64,000 bases of DNA from Dactylonectria macrodidyma (GCA_020744425.1 JAGMUV010000027.1:682001-746000); one strand, 5' to 3'; counted from the stretch's first letter, positions 18,681 to 30,623 are shown. Notes: a model not told the origin generated them from the letters alone. Numbers and translations: made by a program.

Positions 18681-19842
18681 ATGGCACCCCAATTGAGCGT
18701 CAAAGGCCTTGAACAACGCCGCGGCGGCGGCCACAGCAGCAGCGGCAGGAGCAGCCGGGTCAACAAGGAAGCTAGATATCTAATGCAGCTACAGGTATCT
18801 AGGAGCCGCCGTGAGCAAGACAACAGCAGCACAACGGACCATTCGATCAGAAACACCTGAGACTGAAGGGTCCAATTCAGATGACATACAGGAGACAACC
18901 AATGGAACATGGTCTCTATCTGACCTAACTGAACAAGGTCAGAAGAGCTTCCAACAGGACCTCTCTTTCTATCAGCTTCAAGAAAAGTCATCAGAAAGAC
19001 AGAGGAAGTCTCTAAGAACCCTCCAAGACTGGATTATCCGAACTGTCTCTCCTAGTTACATCCGGACCTGTTGTCAGCCGCGCAAGTCGATCTACGAATG
19101 GCACTACAATCTCCGTGCCCGGTGCGGAAGGTCGGAAGCAGACGAAACACGAGATGCTCGAAACACATACTTGACCCTCGTGAAAACACCTCCAACGACC
19201 GCAACTCAAGCACTCAAATGGTTAGAAGAGTGGGAGGAAGCCTTGGCTAAAGGACAGCAACAAAAGGTCCCTGAGACCCTCTTTTGCAGCTCCTGGGCAT
19301 ATGACTTTCTTAACGTCTCTTCACACCTTCTCCCTGCCTGGACGGCAGCCTATGAAATTAGCCAACAAAACCTGATCCAAGAAGAATCCCTTATCTATCG
19401 AGATCTAGCGAACGCCTTCCGGAATAAGCTCAAAAATGCAGAGGTCTTACGGGGCCCAGGTCGCACGGGAAAAATCTCCCAAGGTGCATTCTCTGCGAGC
19501 TTTGCTGGGGAGGACCCCCAGGATGATGAACCAGAGGACGCTCGCATCATTGAAGGCCAGTACCGTTCTACGAAGAAAGGCGGGGAAAAGACGAAGCGTC
19601 AGAGGTCTCCTAATGATCAGGAGAAATGCCCGGCGTGCGGTCTACCCCATTCTCTTAAGAAATGCTTCTATGTTTTTCCAAACATAGCTTGGAAAGGGTT
19701 CAGGCCTCGAGAAAAATTTCAGACAAAGGTGAGAGAAGCCCTTGAAGAAGACCTAGACCTCCAGGCACAAGTAAAAGCTCTCACTCGGAAGAAGTCCAAG
19801 TACCTACCAAAACCAGCTATTGAGGAAACCCCTGACCAATAA
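18681..19842 (+). pseudogene. Copia gag (frameshift, premature TAA)
   Basis: The likely start is ATG 18681. A frame change occurs at about 18790-18830, after which a Gag-like protein reads openly to TAA 19840-19842. A Cys/His knuckle (CPACGLPHSLKKC) lies at about 19627-19665, near the end, followed by a basic, helical tail. The terminating TAA follows CAA (..PDQ*), and the same frame continues directly into the protease region, so this stop is probably a mutated CAA rather than the natural Gag end. Confidence 0.75.
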
Positions 19843-21405
19843 CTATATGGCCGGCTTATTGCTAAAGTCAACGCCGCATTTGCCGCCCAAAGCAACGACT
19901 ATCCCTTACGAAAATCTCAAATCCTAGACCCCGGAACAACGATCTCAATCACAAATGACCCCGATCGACTAGCTGATCTCCAGCCGGCCCTTCCAGGCGA
20001 CTTCATCTGGTCAGGTGACCGAAAGTTACCAATTTTGGGATATGGAACAATGATAGTCAGGTTGACAAGAACTCGAGCCCTGTTGCTTGAAGATGTAGCC
20101 TACTGTCCCCGGCTCCTCATAACTCTAGTCTCCTTACGTCAGCTACGGAAGAAAGGACTCTATTGGGATAACAGACGTGATCCAACGACCCTCCGTCATT
20201 CCGATCAGACAATCGCCTGCCCGATCAAGGACCTATACGGTCAATACGTCATTGAATACCAACCGGCAGAGATGACCCCGGCGGTTTGGGCAGCCCACAA
20301 GTTCACCTCTCACACTAAGAGGGCTCCTTTAGCGGGAGAAGCCATCCGCTGGCACAACCGCCTAGGGCATCCGGGACCGCAAGCTCTTGAACACCTCGTC
20401 TCAGCATCTCAGGGGGTGCGAATTCGAGGACTAACAACAGTCGAATGTGACGCCTGTGGCCTATCAAAGATCAAGAGACAAGTCAGACGGGCTCCAAGGC
20501 AGTCTGGCCAGAGAGCCGGCGAACGCATCGCTGTCGATTTCCATGACTATGAAGAAGGGATAGGTGGCTATACCTCGCAGATGTTGCTTACCTGCCGATC
20601 AACGGGTTACATTTGGGACTATTACCTCACATCTCGGACAACGGAGGCTATTATCACAGTCTTCAAATCCTTCTTCAAACACCTAGAAGTTCAACATACC
20701 ATTAAGGTCAAAGTCATCGAATGCGACAATGAGATCACAGAGGTCAAACCACAAGTCGGAAACTTCATACGGAATAGAGCCATCATTATCGAGCCCTCAG
20801 CACCATACAGCCAAGCACAAAACGGCGGTGCCGAACGCTCAGGGGGTGTGATAAAGGATAAGGAAAGAGCTATGCGAACAGGCGCTAGGTTCCCTCATCA
20901 GCTATGGCCAGAAATCGGTAGAACGGCAGTTTATCTATACAACCGAACGCCAAACTATAAATCAGGCTGGAAAACACCATACGATCAATTGCATACTGCG
21001 ATAGCAAGAGCTAGAGGCATTCCACAACCAGCGAAACAGCCTGACCAAACACATCTAAGAGCATTTGGCTGCAAGGCCTATGCCATGACCCCCGAGGCAC
21101 AACAAAAGTTTAACCGCAAGATGCGGCTCAAGCCGAAAGGATGGATCGGCTTCCTGGTCGGATATAGATCCTCAAACACCTACAGGATCTGGGTCCCTAC
21201 GATCAATCGAATAGTGAGCACCCGAGACGTCATTTTTAATGAAGACAAGGGCTGCAACGGAGACTGGGAAAACTTCAAGGACGACCTCTTAGAGGCAGAC
21301 CTAGAAGCAATCGCACGAATTGCATCCCTTCAACAAGACGAATCGATTGATCAGTCAGAGACTGAAGACTGTATTGAGGTGGATTTTCCTGAAGAGGAAG
21401 ACTAA
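19843..21405 (+). pseudogene. Copia protease-integrase segment
   Basis: Continues in the Gag frame. A degenerate aspartic protease motif reads LDPGTT where DSG or DTG is expected, so the protease is probably dead by substitution as well. The integrase shows HNRLGHPG and CDACGLSK zinc-binding pairs, core acidic residues in VDFHDYEE and IECDNE, and NGGAERSGG with the third acidic residue. A DNA-binding C-terminal part follows (GWIGFLVGY). The frame ends at TAA 21403-21405 inside an acidic linker and resumes at once in the same frame. Confidence 0.8.
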
Positions 21406-23244
21406 AATGAACTCACAGGAGATCGTCTTATAGTAGCGATTGATGAAATCTCGCAGGCAAAAAGGGCAGAATATAAAGACTTCCTCACGCCTCCAGATAC
21501 ACCGCCATCTGCCCTACTCGCACAATTACCTCAAAATGTGTTAGAACAAGGGAATAAAACGATCACATGGCAGGCAGCTTTTCTAGCTGGAACCAAATCT
21601 CCTCTGCAAATCTCAACAGAACGGAAGATCCGTCAAGGGGTAAAGGTGCATAGAAATGCACTACCTCCGGCACCAATAAAGCATCAAGATCTCATATAAC
21701 ATCCATTAGGAAATCTCTTCCAGAAGGCTGAAGAAATTCATCTTCAAAGTCACAAGGAAATGAGGTCATGGACTGAGATCCGAGCCAAGGACCCTCGAGC
21801 ATCTGATCAACAGGTCCTAGGCTGTATGTGGGTGTACGTCTATAAAACAGACAAACACGGTTACTTTCAGAAATGCAATGCCCGACTAGTGGTTCGAGGA
21901 GACCAACAAGCAAAAGGGCAGCTTCAAGACACATACGCAGCAACCCTAGCCGGAAGGTCCTTCCGGACCTTGATAGCTATTGCAGCAAAATTTGATCTAG
22001 AAATGATCCAATACGATGTGGTCAACGCATTCGTACATGCCCCAATTGATCAAGACATCTTCATGCAGATGCCTCCAGGCTATAAGAAGGCAGGAACTAT
22101 CCTAAAGCTCAACAAAGCTCTATACGGACTGAGAGTCTCCCCCTTATTGTGGCAGAAGGAGCTTTCTAGGACCCTCTTAGAGCTGGGCTACAAGCCAGTT
22201 CCACACGAGCCTTGCTGCTTCAGAAAAGAAGGAATCCTCTTCTTCGTATATGTCGATGATGTCATTCTGGCCTACAGGAAAACACAAGAAAACAAAGCTA
22301 AGGACCTGATCAGACAACTCCAATTGAGATACAAACTAACAGGCGGCAACCCCGTACAATGGTTCCTTGGAATGGAAGTCATACGGGACCGACCTATGAG
22401 GAAGATCTGGCTATCCCAAACAGCCTATGTTGAGAAAATTGCAAACCTAGCTAATAAAGGAACAGCTACAGTACCAATGACCCAGTTAGAGCTACGGCCT
22501 GCAACAGGGCTAGCAACCCCAACAGAAATTCAACGATACCAACGCAAGATCGGATCAATCCTCTATATCGCAGTCAACACCCGACCCGACATAGCCTTTG
22601 CCATCTCCAGATTGGCCAGATTCCTCACCAATCCAAGTCAAATACACCAAGAAGCGGCTGACCGCGTCATCCACTACCTCACACACACAAAGAACCTAGC
22701 CCTATCCTTCGGAGGGCCCGGCGGTCTCAGCATTGCTAGCGATGCCTCTTTTGCCGACAACACAACTGATCGGAAGAGCTCGCAGGCATATACCATCAAG
22801 CTGTTCAACGGACTGATCGGATGGAGAGCCAGCAAACAAGACACGGTCACAACATCAACAACAGAAGCAGAGCTCCTAGCCCTAGCACAGGCAGCTAAGG
22901 AATCTCTCTTTGTGAGCCGACTGCTCAAGGAGCTGACAGTTCAACTGGATGACTTAACTATCCAGATTGACTGCGATAACACTCAGACTATCAACCTCGT
23001 GACGGCTGAGATAGCTACTTTGAGGACCAAGTTGCGGCATGTTGATATCCACAATCACTGGCTCAGACAGGAGGTTCAAAGAGGGAAAATTCAAGTCAAA
23101 TACGTCAAATCAACAGACATAGTCGCAGATGGCCTGACGAAAGCACTTCCAGCCGGAAAATGGGACCGCTTTTTATATCAACTTGGATTAGAAGGCGTTA
23201 GGAAAAGGCTCCAGAAGGATGAAGAAGGGCTTCAGACTCAATGA
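21406..23244 (+). pseudogene. Copia reverse transcriptase-RNase H segment
   Basis: Same frame as the two preceding segments. One more TAA lies at 21698-21700 (QDLI*HPLG). The RT shows WVYVYKTDKHG, VVNAFVHAPID, LYGLRVSPLLWQ and the active site YVDDVILAY (about 22248-22274). RNase H shows SDASFADN and TEAELLALAQAAKE. A stop at 23242-23244 is close to the natural polyprotein end. The RT itself is undamaged, so inactivation rests on three TAA codons, each one C-to-T change away from CAA. Confidence 0.82.
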
Positions 23245-23268
23245 GAAGTCATTGAATCTGAGGGGGTG

Positions 23269-23444
23269 TGTCAGATACATCAGAGGCGAAAGTTGCCACC
23301 TATTGCCACCTATTGCCACGAGGCTTAGCAATCAGCTTCTAGCTGATTCTATACAGAAGAGAAAGGGTATATAAAGCTTGCCCTGAAACCTCAAGACATA
23401 GGGGAGGACAGATAATACACAATTTTTCACCCTAATATTTGACA
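23269..23444 (+). repeat. 3' LTR of older Copia element
   Basis: 176 bp starting TGTCAGATA and ending TATTTGACA, a terminal inverted repeat with one mismatch. It includes a GGGTATATAAAG promoter-like box near 23367-23378 and lies directly after a polypurine tract. The right end is inferred only from the inverted repeat, as no second LTR exists to compare. Confidence 0.7.
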
Positions 23445-25205
23445 GATATGCTGTAAAATCGTCTAATCTCCATGGGTCTGGAGACAAATCAGAAATAACG
23501 TCGCTTAATGATGGCATTCTAAAATGTGTCTTCTATATGAGAAAGACATTGTAACCTAGTTGTGTCGCGCCTCGGGTGTTACCTTCTTATAGAATGGATA
23601 TCGTCTTGTCCCGCCACACGCTTGGGATGGCCCCGGCTCCTTTTCATTGGAGGACCGTGCTCCCAATCGCGTGTCCCCGTTTTCGGGCAAAACACTCCAG
23701 ACCTTTTGATTGGGCGCTTGCCAAAGCTCCCCTGAACCGTGTGTCGTTCTTACGAACCCGAGGAAGAAACGGTAGCAGCAGGCAGGTAGAGTTGTGGCAA
23801 ACAGCAGTCAGGACCGAAGTGATGCTCTAATCGATCAATCTAGAGGAAATACGCATCATTTGCTGGACAACCATAACAAAGATCAAGGGACTGGGTGCAG
23901 TCACGCAAATCGGAAGGCCCAGGGTGGGCCTTCCAAGCTTGTTCAACAAGTTCGAGGACCCTTGCATCAAAACATAGCTGTTCACGATGGCGTCAATCCA
24001 GGGAGAAAGCTCATTCCTGCGCGGTAGATATCTTCCTTGCAGGACACTGGCAACATCTTCATCCTCACTCCTCCCCCCGACGGGCTGCGCTTCGGCCGTT
24101 AGCATAATTTTGCTTCCCCCTGTCGCGCGGGGCTAGCTTCCTGGAACGCATCTTTGTCGGCAAGACCAACTGTTTGACCAATTAATGCATTTGTGCTTTT
24201 TCGGCTTGAGTCATTGATTTAACCATTAGTGGAAGTAGTCGCATAAATGCGACTAATGTGCCCAGCTAGTGCAGTACAGCTCAACAGCAGTGTAGGGAAG
24301 AGTGAGACAATAGTGGCTGAGGGCTAAGAGTCACACGGAAAGGCGAGTGATGAAGTGGCTCGTACTAAACATGCGTGTTTTGACGGAGGCGCTGCCACAG
24401 TGTCTCTAAAAGGGTTGTGAAAACGCCCCTCTGATTCATAGGCTTGACCATGCTCCAACAATTTTGTCTCTCAGGCGAGTCAACAGTCGATCCGTCCTGT
24501 GGCAAATTGCAACCGCCAGAGATGAGACATGCAATTCCACCCTAGAGCAATGACGCTCGCGGGACCAGTGATTGGCTGGGTAGTACAGAGATGCGCGTCC
24601 CACAGCAGCCGCACTCCGGACATTCTGGGGGAGAAAGGGATCCTACATCTAGCTTTTCTACTAGGGAGGACTTGCTCGCCGAGAAGTCCAACGCGGGGAA
24701 TTAAAAGGCGGAGGAACTCGTTCTATGAAGGTAAGGGGAAAAGGCGCAGGCAGACACATTAATCTTCCCTTCGACCCTCGTCACACGACTTCCTAGAATA
24801 GGACATCCTGCCCGGTTCAACCACTACCAGGGACCATGGTAATACTCAGCCATGTCCGCGAGTGTGTGTGGGTCGCAAGCCTCATTCAACGACAGTCATC
24901 CCAGACCGGCTAGGCACATGCATATCTGCATTCCATAATAATTACTTTGGCAACAACTCAAGCAGTAGCGTAACAGTAGCTAGCAGTATAAGTAGCTGGC
25001 CAGGTACGGGTACTACGGCACTCGAGGGATCAATTCAATCACTCGTTTACAATGCTGTTCCCGCATGCACGCGTCTGCTGCAAATCTGATAACCATACCA
25101 CAACCGAAGACGTCATTGCTCTCTTCCATTTCTACGGCTACAACTTGATCATCAGAGGGAATTTGCCGAGCGTCTATCGCTCCAGCCGCATTCGACGTCA
25201 CATAA
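23445..25205. other. Gene-poor spacer
   Basis: 1.76 kb without a supported gene. Short open frames occur on both strands (for instance 23827-24105 minus) with no recognised domain. The last 300 bp upstream of 25206 include a CA/GTAGCAGTA-rich stretch at 24961-25000 and presumably carry the promoter of the rhodopsin-domain gene. Confidence 0.4.
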
Positions 25206-26663
25206 ATGCTTTCTGCACCATTTTGGCGCCGGAACGACGCCGTAAGTCTCGCGCCGCCCCCTCCTGGCGTAAACCCGAACTTCGTCGACCCGCCAACCTT
25301 GGATCACCTCATCATCGGCTATTCCGTTGGATGTTTGGCTGCCTCGTCCTGTTTCGTGTTACTCCGTATCTATACGTTCGCCGCAATAACAAAGACGCGG
25401 GACTGGGCTGACTGTAATGTTCTATCCTCGATGCCTGGCGAGGAGATGCTGACATGACAGTATAGATCTGTTGGTTCCTGCATGGGTAGGTTTCCAATAG
25501 TATGATTAACGTTGGCTAACAGGGAGCACACTGGGACAGATCTTGGCGGCAATATTTTCAGTGTTGTCATGTACTCTCAGTAAGCAACCACGCCCCAGAT
25601 AAAGGATAATCGCTCACTTTTCCGAGTGATAAAGTACGGTTTCGGGCGCCACGCATGGGATGTCCCATTCTCAACTTTTAATAACCACTTTATGAAAGTA
25701 TGGCCTTCTATTGTGATGTCTCTTCTTAAAGCTGACGCATCATACCTCAGGTTGGGGGCATTACCGGCACATTCTACGGAATGTCCATCATGTTGACGAA
25801 ACTTTCCATCTTGGCCTTTTATCTCAGGTTTGTTGTAGAATCAGGAAAGCTCAGGGGCATTATTTATGCCACTATGGTGATCACCATACTTTATAGCATC
25901 ATCGCCTCATTTGTATGGGTTTATGCATGCCAACCCCTCGAGAAATACTGGGACCTCACCATCACAGACGGATCCTGTATAAATTTCTTGAAAGTTACCA
26001 TTTTCAGTGGAGTAATGAATACGGTCACGGATGCAATCATTCTACTTCTCCCGATTATGATTCTATGGGGTCTGAGCATGCCGAAAAGACAAAAGATTGG
26101 CGTCATCATGATCATGATGACAGGTGGTTTGTATGTATCCAAACTCCCTCTGCGATTTAACGCTGACGCACGGCAGAGTCTTGGGGATCAGTATTGTGAG
26201 GTTACGTCAGACAGTGGCCTCACTTTTTTATCGTGACTTTACCTGGGACAGTGCTAAGCTGATAGCATGGTGGTCAGTTTTCGTGTCGCATCTGCTTAAC
26301 GTGTACTGACGTATCCAATTCTTCATTGGCAGGACGGTTGAGGTTCACCTGGCTTTAATGTGCGCGTGCCTTCCATCTCTCAAGCCGTTTCTCCGAAGAT
26401 TGCGATCAACAGTCAAAACCAAATACGGTACATCTGACAGCGCCGGCGGACTGATACCGCAACCGATTTACTTAACTTCAGACTCTCATCTGGTTCCAAC
26501 ACGGGGAGGAGACGAGATACCTCTTCAAACTAGCGATGAAGCGGCCTGTGAAAGTAAGAAGAAGGCGGCTCTGGAACTTAGGACTACATTAAGAAAGGCA
26601 AGTCATATAGAAGAGGCGCCACCCTTGCCGCCGCATGAACGACATGGCTCATTGCTTGTATAA
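25206..26663 (+). CDS. Rhodopsin-domain integral membrane protein (seven exons)
   Basis: Predicted seven-helix plasma-membrane protein of the fungal rhodopsin-domain/Pth11-related family, whose members are putative sensors. My model is 25206-25413, 25466-25485, 25540-25579, 25627-25697, 25751-26130, 26177-26272, 26333-26663 (381 aa). Introns have GTAATG, GTAGGT, GTAAGC, GTATGG, GTATGT and GTCAGT donors. Diagnostic sequence includes YGFGRHAWDV after helix 2, KLSILAFYLR, a Cys-containing YACQPLEKYWD loop, and WTVEVHLALMCACLPSLKPFLRR before the cytosolic tail. The second intron has an alternative donor/acceptor pair (25490/25522) that also keeps frame, so the region around helix 2 is the least certain. 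There is no signal peptide or CFEM module. No lesion is seen, but it needs six correct splices. Confidence 0.78.
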
Positions 26664-26763
26664 GTGTGAGCGGCTTGTTGGTGTGCAGTCTTAGGAATTG
26701 GAATCTGATGGTAGCACAACTGAGCAGGATTAATACCACTTCAACAGACTATGGGCAGTCTGC

Positions 26764-27036
26764 TTAGAGTTGCATCTTTGGCTCCCAGTATCCTCCCTCT
26801 AGCAGTTTTGCCGAGGTTTTCTTCAATTTGGACGCCGAATGGAGGGTCACTCCGCGAATGAGTGCAGCCGCGTTTCCTCTGGCGCCTGTCAGGAGCAGCA
26901 TGTGAAGGCCGCCTTTCAGCCAGAACATGTCCTTGATAGCGTGTATAACGTGAGACTTGCCCGTGCCCCCTTCACCGCCGACGTATTGGAGGTGCCCGCC
27001 CGCACCCGGGCCCTTGCCCATCCTCGATTATTTTAG
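26764..27036 (-). pseudogene. Helitron helicase fragment (Walker A region)
   Basis: A minus-strand frame encodes a PIF1-like helicase piece with a Walker A motif (GGEGGTGKSHVI) and LLLTGARGNAAALIRGVTLHSA, the arrangement of the Helitron RepHel helicase domain. Only about 85 residues are present. No Rep HUH domain or Helitron termini were found here. A C-terminal piece of the same type of helicase lies at 50364-50786. Confidence 0.8.
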
Positions 27037-27382
27037 ACGGCAGAGAGATGTCTCTACAAGGGAAACTTCGTGTGCGGAGTCCCTTTACTCTGATGCTGAC
27101 ACATCGGCATCACGTTACGTCAGTGTTGTTCGAAGCATTGTCGGACGCCGATTTAAGCTCACGAGCTAAGTGATGACACCATTATTTGAACGTCACTTTG
27201 TGCCTACCCCTCCCTCGAAGCGTAATTTGGGTGCTGATTCTGTGGCCTCGTCCATGTCACCACAGAGAATATCTATCCAGTGCTATGCGCAGCCGTTTTA
27301 TCTACCCAAATCATGGGAAATAATACCCCCCCAGACGAGCGAGTGGTTTACCTAGCGCTAAAGAACGTGTTCAAGGAACCCA

Positions 27383-28132
27383 ATGCTGGAGTACGCCAGC
27401 CAAAGATCATCCGCAGGGGTCAGAAAGCCCATTTCACGCGAGGCCATTACGAAACTATCAGCAGGTCTAGCCACACTCCCGTTACAATCCTCGCAGATGA
27501 CTACGGACCTCAAAGACGATTTGAATTTCGCAACAGCCTGCCGGGTGGTATTTGCTGGGTTCCTCCGCATCGGAGAATTCACCTACAAGAGAGAAGACCT
27601 CGGCACACCTTCTATCTTCTTAGCAACAAAACTAACGCGCTCAGATATCAGATTCTCGTCCTCGTTAGACCATGCGCAACTCACACTCAAGCGGAGTAAG
27701 ACGGACCGCCGCCACGAAGGAGTACAGATCATTCTTGCGAAAACAGGAGACGGAGCATGCCCAGTAGATGCGCTTCAGAAGCTGCTACTTCTCGAACCCA
27801 AAGGGTCCGACGCCCCGTTGTTCGCCTTCCACAGAAGACCATTTAGTCGCAACAACTTCCTCTCTACCTTTTCTACTAAGCTGAGAGCACTTGGATTACA
27901 AACGGACGGCTACTCAGGCCACAGTTTTCGGAAGGGTGCGGCGCAACATGCGCACGACAGTGGGATCCTGGACGACCAGATTCAGATGCTTGGGAGATGG
28001 ACCTCGGAGGCATTCAGGGTGTATTTCACGACGAACGCTTCAGTCTTGTACAAGCTCAACCACCAGTTCCAGACAGGCTCGCCGGCTCCGCTGTCTCTGC
28101 TGGTTCCGCCACCGTCCCCTCCACCATCCTAG
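27383..28132 (+). CDS. Crypton-like tyrosine recombinase (5' incomplete)
   Basis: 249 codons with the catalytic pattern of tyrosine recombinases. An Arg lies in AGFLRIGEFTY (about residues 58-68), HSFRKGAAQHAHDSG provides HxxR (about 180-194), and the nucleophile region is GRWTSEAFRVYF (about 205-216). The arrangement fits fungal Crypton-type or related YR elements, which integrate by strand exchange. The N-terminal SAM-like core-binding half is short, and a stop lies a few codons before the first ATG in this frame. Upstream sequence in another frame (27170-27355) may hold a shifted N-terminus. I regard it as 5' truncated or frameshifted, and no GCR/other C-terminal domain is visible. Terminal repeats, which Cryptons lack, are not expected. 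Confidence 0.75.
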   Translation: MLEYASQRSSAGVRKPISREAITKLSAGLATLPLQSSQMTTDLKDDLNFATACRVVFAGFLRIGEFTYKREDLGTPSIFLATKLTRSDIRFSSSLDHAQLTLKRSKTDRRHEGVQIILAKTGDGACPVDALQKLLLLEPKGSDAPLFAFHRRPFSRNNFLSTFSTKLRALGLQTDGYSGHSFRKGAAQHAHDSGILDDQIQMLGRWTSEAFRVYFTTNASVLYKLNHQFQTGSPAPLSLLVPPPSPPPS

Positions 28133-28329
28133 TTTGGCCCGGGTCATTTGGGCCTTCTCTGACGCTACGGTCTAACACGTTTACGTATAAGACCGCAGCG
28201 ATAGGTGACCCGTTGCGGCCAAACCATACACACTCTGTCCCTCTTGACTGCGTGAGGTCACCAATAAAACGCGCCTGTTTTAAATAATTAATGCAAAAAG
28301 CGCATTTTATTTAATGATGCAGTATTAAA

Positions 28330-29286
28330 TCCATCCCTAGTTAAGAGTGGGAAACACCCGATTTGTGCGCCGACCCACCTTGCGCTCCAGGCGCTTCCAC
28401 ACCAGCCAGGCCTTATGTTGGTGTCGAGGCTTAGGTTTAAGCCAGGTGAACTCGATCCATCCTCCTGGTTTGAGAAGTCGGCGTGCGTTGCGGAACAGCC
28501 CCCAAGATCCTCGCTCCACGCAAGCTGCCGAAAAAAAAATAGATCCGCCGTGCTCTCCTCAGAAGGGAGAGCCAGATTCAGGTCTTCTCGGATCTTCTCG
28601 ACGTTCGGCAGGACATGTTGTGGCATGAAAGGGGATTTATCTATGGCGACGACATGTGAGCCCTTGTTTTGCATCGCGAAATGCCTGAGAGCGGTTAGCC
28701 TGTGCTCATTTGTGGCGGATCTGGTGATGCGCGTCTCACATCGACCAAGTGCAGGTGCCAGATCCGATGTCCATCACCCGCCGAGGATGACTGGTAGGGC
28801 TCCTGTAAAACTTTCCATCGTTCATCGTGCACCAAAGCAGGTGCCTAGACGGGTCAGCACTGTTAGTATTATGATTCCATTCTACTTAACTCACAACAGT
28901 AGCGAAGATCTCTGGGCCGTGTCATCGACAGGCTCCCTGTTGAAGTCAGATCGAGCGCTGGATCTCGGGAAAGGCTCTCACCATGCACCCTCAACATTCT
29001 CCGGCACTGCTCTGCCTCCTAGTATGTAACAATCGAAGTATTCTGACGGAACGTTCGCGTATTCGCTTGATTCCGAGTCGTTCGTGTCCAAATCTGAGGG
29101 CGGCGTAGGCGGATTACTTGCTGACGTAGCTGAGAAGCTCAAGCTGGAGGACGATGATGCATCGTCGTCTAATTGATGGAGCCAGTTCTGTACTTTGTAG
29201 ACCGCTTGTTCGTTGTCAGGTTTGGGCGATGAAACCATATTGCGGTATCGAGTAGTAGTAAAGATAGTCAAAATAGGTTGTGCCAT
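28330..29286 (-). pseudogene. LaeA-type SAM methyltransferase (broken)
   Basis: A minus-strand gene with an acidic, Ser/Pro-rich N-terminus from ATG 29286 (or 29238). A likely intron lies around 28894-28842 (GTGAGT donor, ACTAAC branch, TCTAG acceptor), then LLWCTMNDGKFY and the SAM-binding motif RVMDIGSGT. Homology then changes frame several times: HVVAIDKSPFMP (motif II region) sits in one frame and LLKPGGWIEF in another. An A-run at 28530-28538 marks one slip. A stop also interrupts the end of the first exon. The architecture resembles fungal class I methyltransferases related to LaeA and to secondary-metabolism enzymes. It is non-functional as assembled. Confidence 0.72.
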
Positions 29287-29533
29287 GGGAAATGCTTCGT
29301 GAACCACGGGAAAAGGATTGAGGCAGACAGGGTGGCTTGCATCAGTGCCAGTCATATGCAAAAGGCGTTCCCGGCAGCCAGAGGGTGCGGGAAGTCATTG
29401 AAATCAAGAATTAGTTTACTCGCCTCCTAGCCAGGATAAGAGAAAATTGGTAGTGCCCAACATCCACGACACGTTGCCATTAGCATTCTTTCCTTCTGTC
29501 CCTGCATGTTGAAATGCGACAACGGAAAACTCC

Positions 29534-30055
29534 TCAAGCCAAGAAGTCCACGTGAGACAGGAATTTCACATGTTTGCGATTGTTTCTTAAAGGGAAGGAT
29601 CTTTGCTTAGCATTAGGATTCACCCCGATCCGGGGCGTTTTTAGGCTTCCTCATATTCCTCGCAACCTTGTCTTAATGCGGTAAGTGCGACCACATATCA
29701 GTCGGTTCGCCTATTAAGAGACTCAGAGTCCTGGCTCGGGAACGTAGACTGCCTGCACGGGTGGCTGACACTCGTGATGCACGGCATTGCAAGCCGGCAA
29801 AGCGATTAGTCAGGGTAGTGTCTCGAAGACCCTTGTCAGCGTATAATTTACGGCAAGCGCATGATTTCAACAGAGATGAACACATGTGATGGCCGAATTG
29901 TTGCTCGTATCAAACGCGATACCGAATATGGCAGAGGACTCTACACGCCGTCAGTGGACAACATCGAGCAATTTCCACTTTGGGCGACGAGGCGACTTAT
30001 CACTGAAGAAAAGGGGTTATTTGCGCTTAGACTACCTCGTATTCCCCGGACTAAT
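29534..30055 (+). repeat. Dispersed repeat A (pair with 41334-41815)
   Basis: Roughly 520 bp that aligns collinearly with 41334-41815, same orientation. The two copies share long blocks, for example CACATATCAGTCGGTT, GACTCAGAGTCCTGGCTCGG and GCACGGCATTG, with scattered substitutions. This copy has an extra segment of about 50 bp (around 29897-29948). Neither copy has recognisable TIRs or coding domains. Both lie beside known transposon debris. Confidence 0.8.
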
Positions 30056-30623
30056 TATAAAATAGGATCTGTTGTTGCCAAAAGGGGGTTGAGATGCGAA
30101 CCTCTCGCACGTGTTGGTGCAAGACGACTCGACAACCATCGCACTTGAAACCGCCACAGCATTCTGAATTACCCGTAATATTACTCCGTATTAGCAGCAG
30201 CTAACCCTTGTTTGCCCCCCTCCCCCCCCCCCCCAATTGTTTGGCTACCCCGGATTGATCGGCAAGACCCCCGACTAGCTGCTACTACAACTGCCGAACC
30301 CACTCGTGACGCTTAGTTAGCAGCATCTTTGCAGGCTATACCACTCAGAGTAGGGCTTGCGAACTAAGAGATTCACATGGTGTGAAGCTCGCCTCGTTGG
30401 TCGTCCCGAGGTTTGTCGTGCGAAACAGCGTCTGAGTGTGCAATGATGAGAAACAACTCGTCGTGATGGGTATCACGATTCATCATATCGACGGGAATAA
30501 ATATACCGGTACTGTCATCGGAGACTCGCAATTTGTTCCTCCTACCCCAAATGATCCGAGGAAGGCAGGAACTCATTGCTACATCATCTTCTTACCCATT
30601 GAGTATCCAGACCTCCCGACATC
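30056..30623. other. Intergenic with C-rich tract
   Basis: Spacer upstream of the carboxylesterase. It contains a C-rich run at about 30215-30234. No gene was recognised; the proximal 150 bp probably hold the esterase promoter. Confidence 0.5.

Larger units (their letters stand above)
18552..23444 (+). mobile_element. Older Copia retrotransposon lacking its 5' LTR
   Basis: Gag, protease, integrase, RT and RNase H sequence in Copia order, followed by a polypurine tract (GAGGGGGTG, 23260-23268) and a 3' LTR. No sequence matching the LTR occurs before gag, so the 5' LTR is missing or replaced. Three TAA stops and one frameshift interrupt the coding sequence. It is unrelated in sequence to the complete Copia element at 6277. 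The left boundary is uncertain: the 88-bp repeat just upstream may or may not belong to the same insertion. Confidence 0.85.

Noticed and set aside
23827..24105. Minus-strand frame with hydrophobic segments, possibly a membrane-protein end
   Set aside because: Too short, no splice structure and no recognisable motif.
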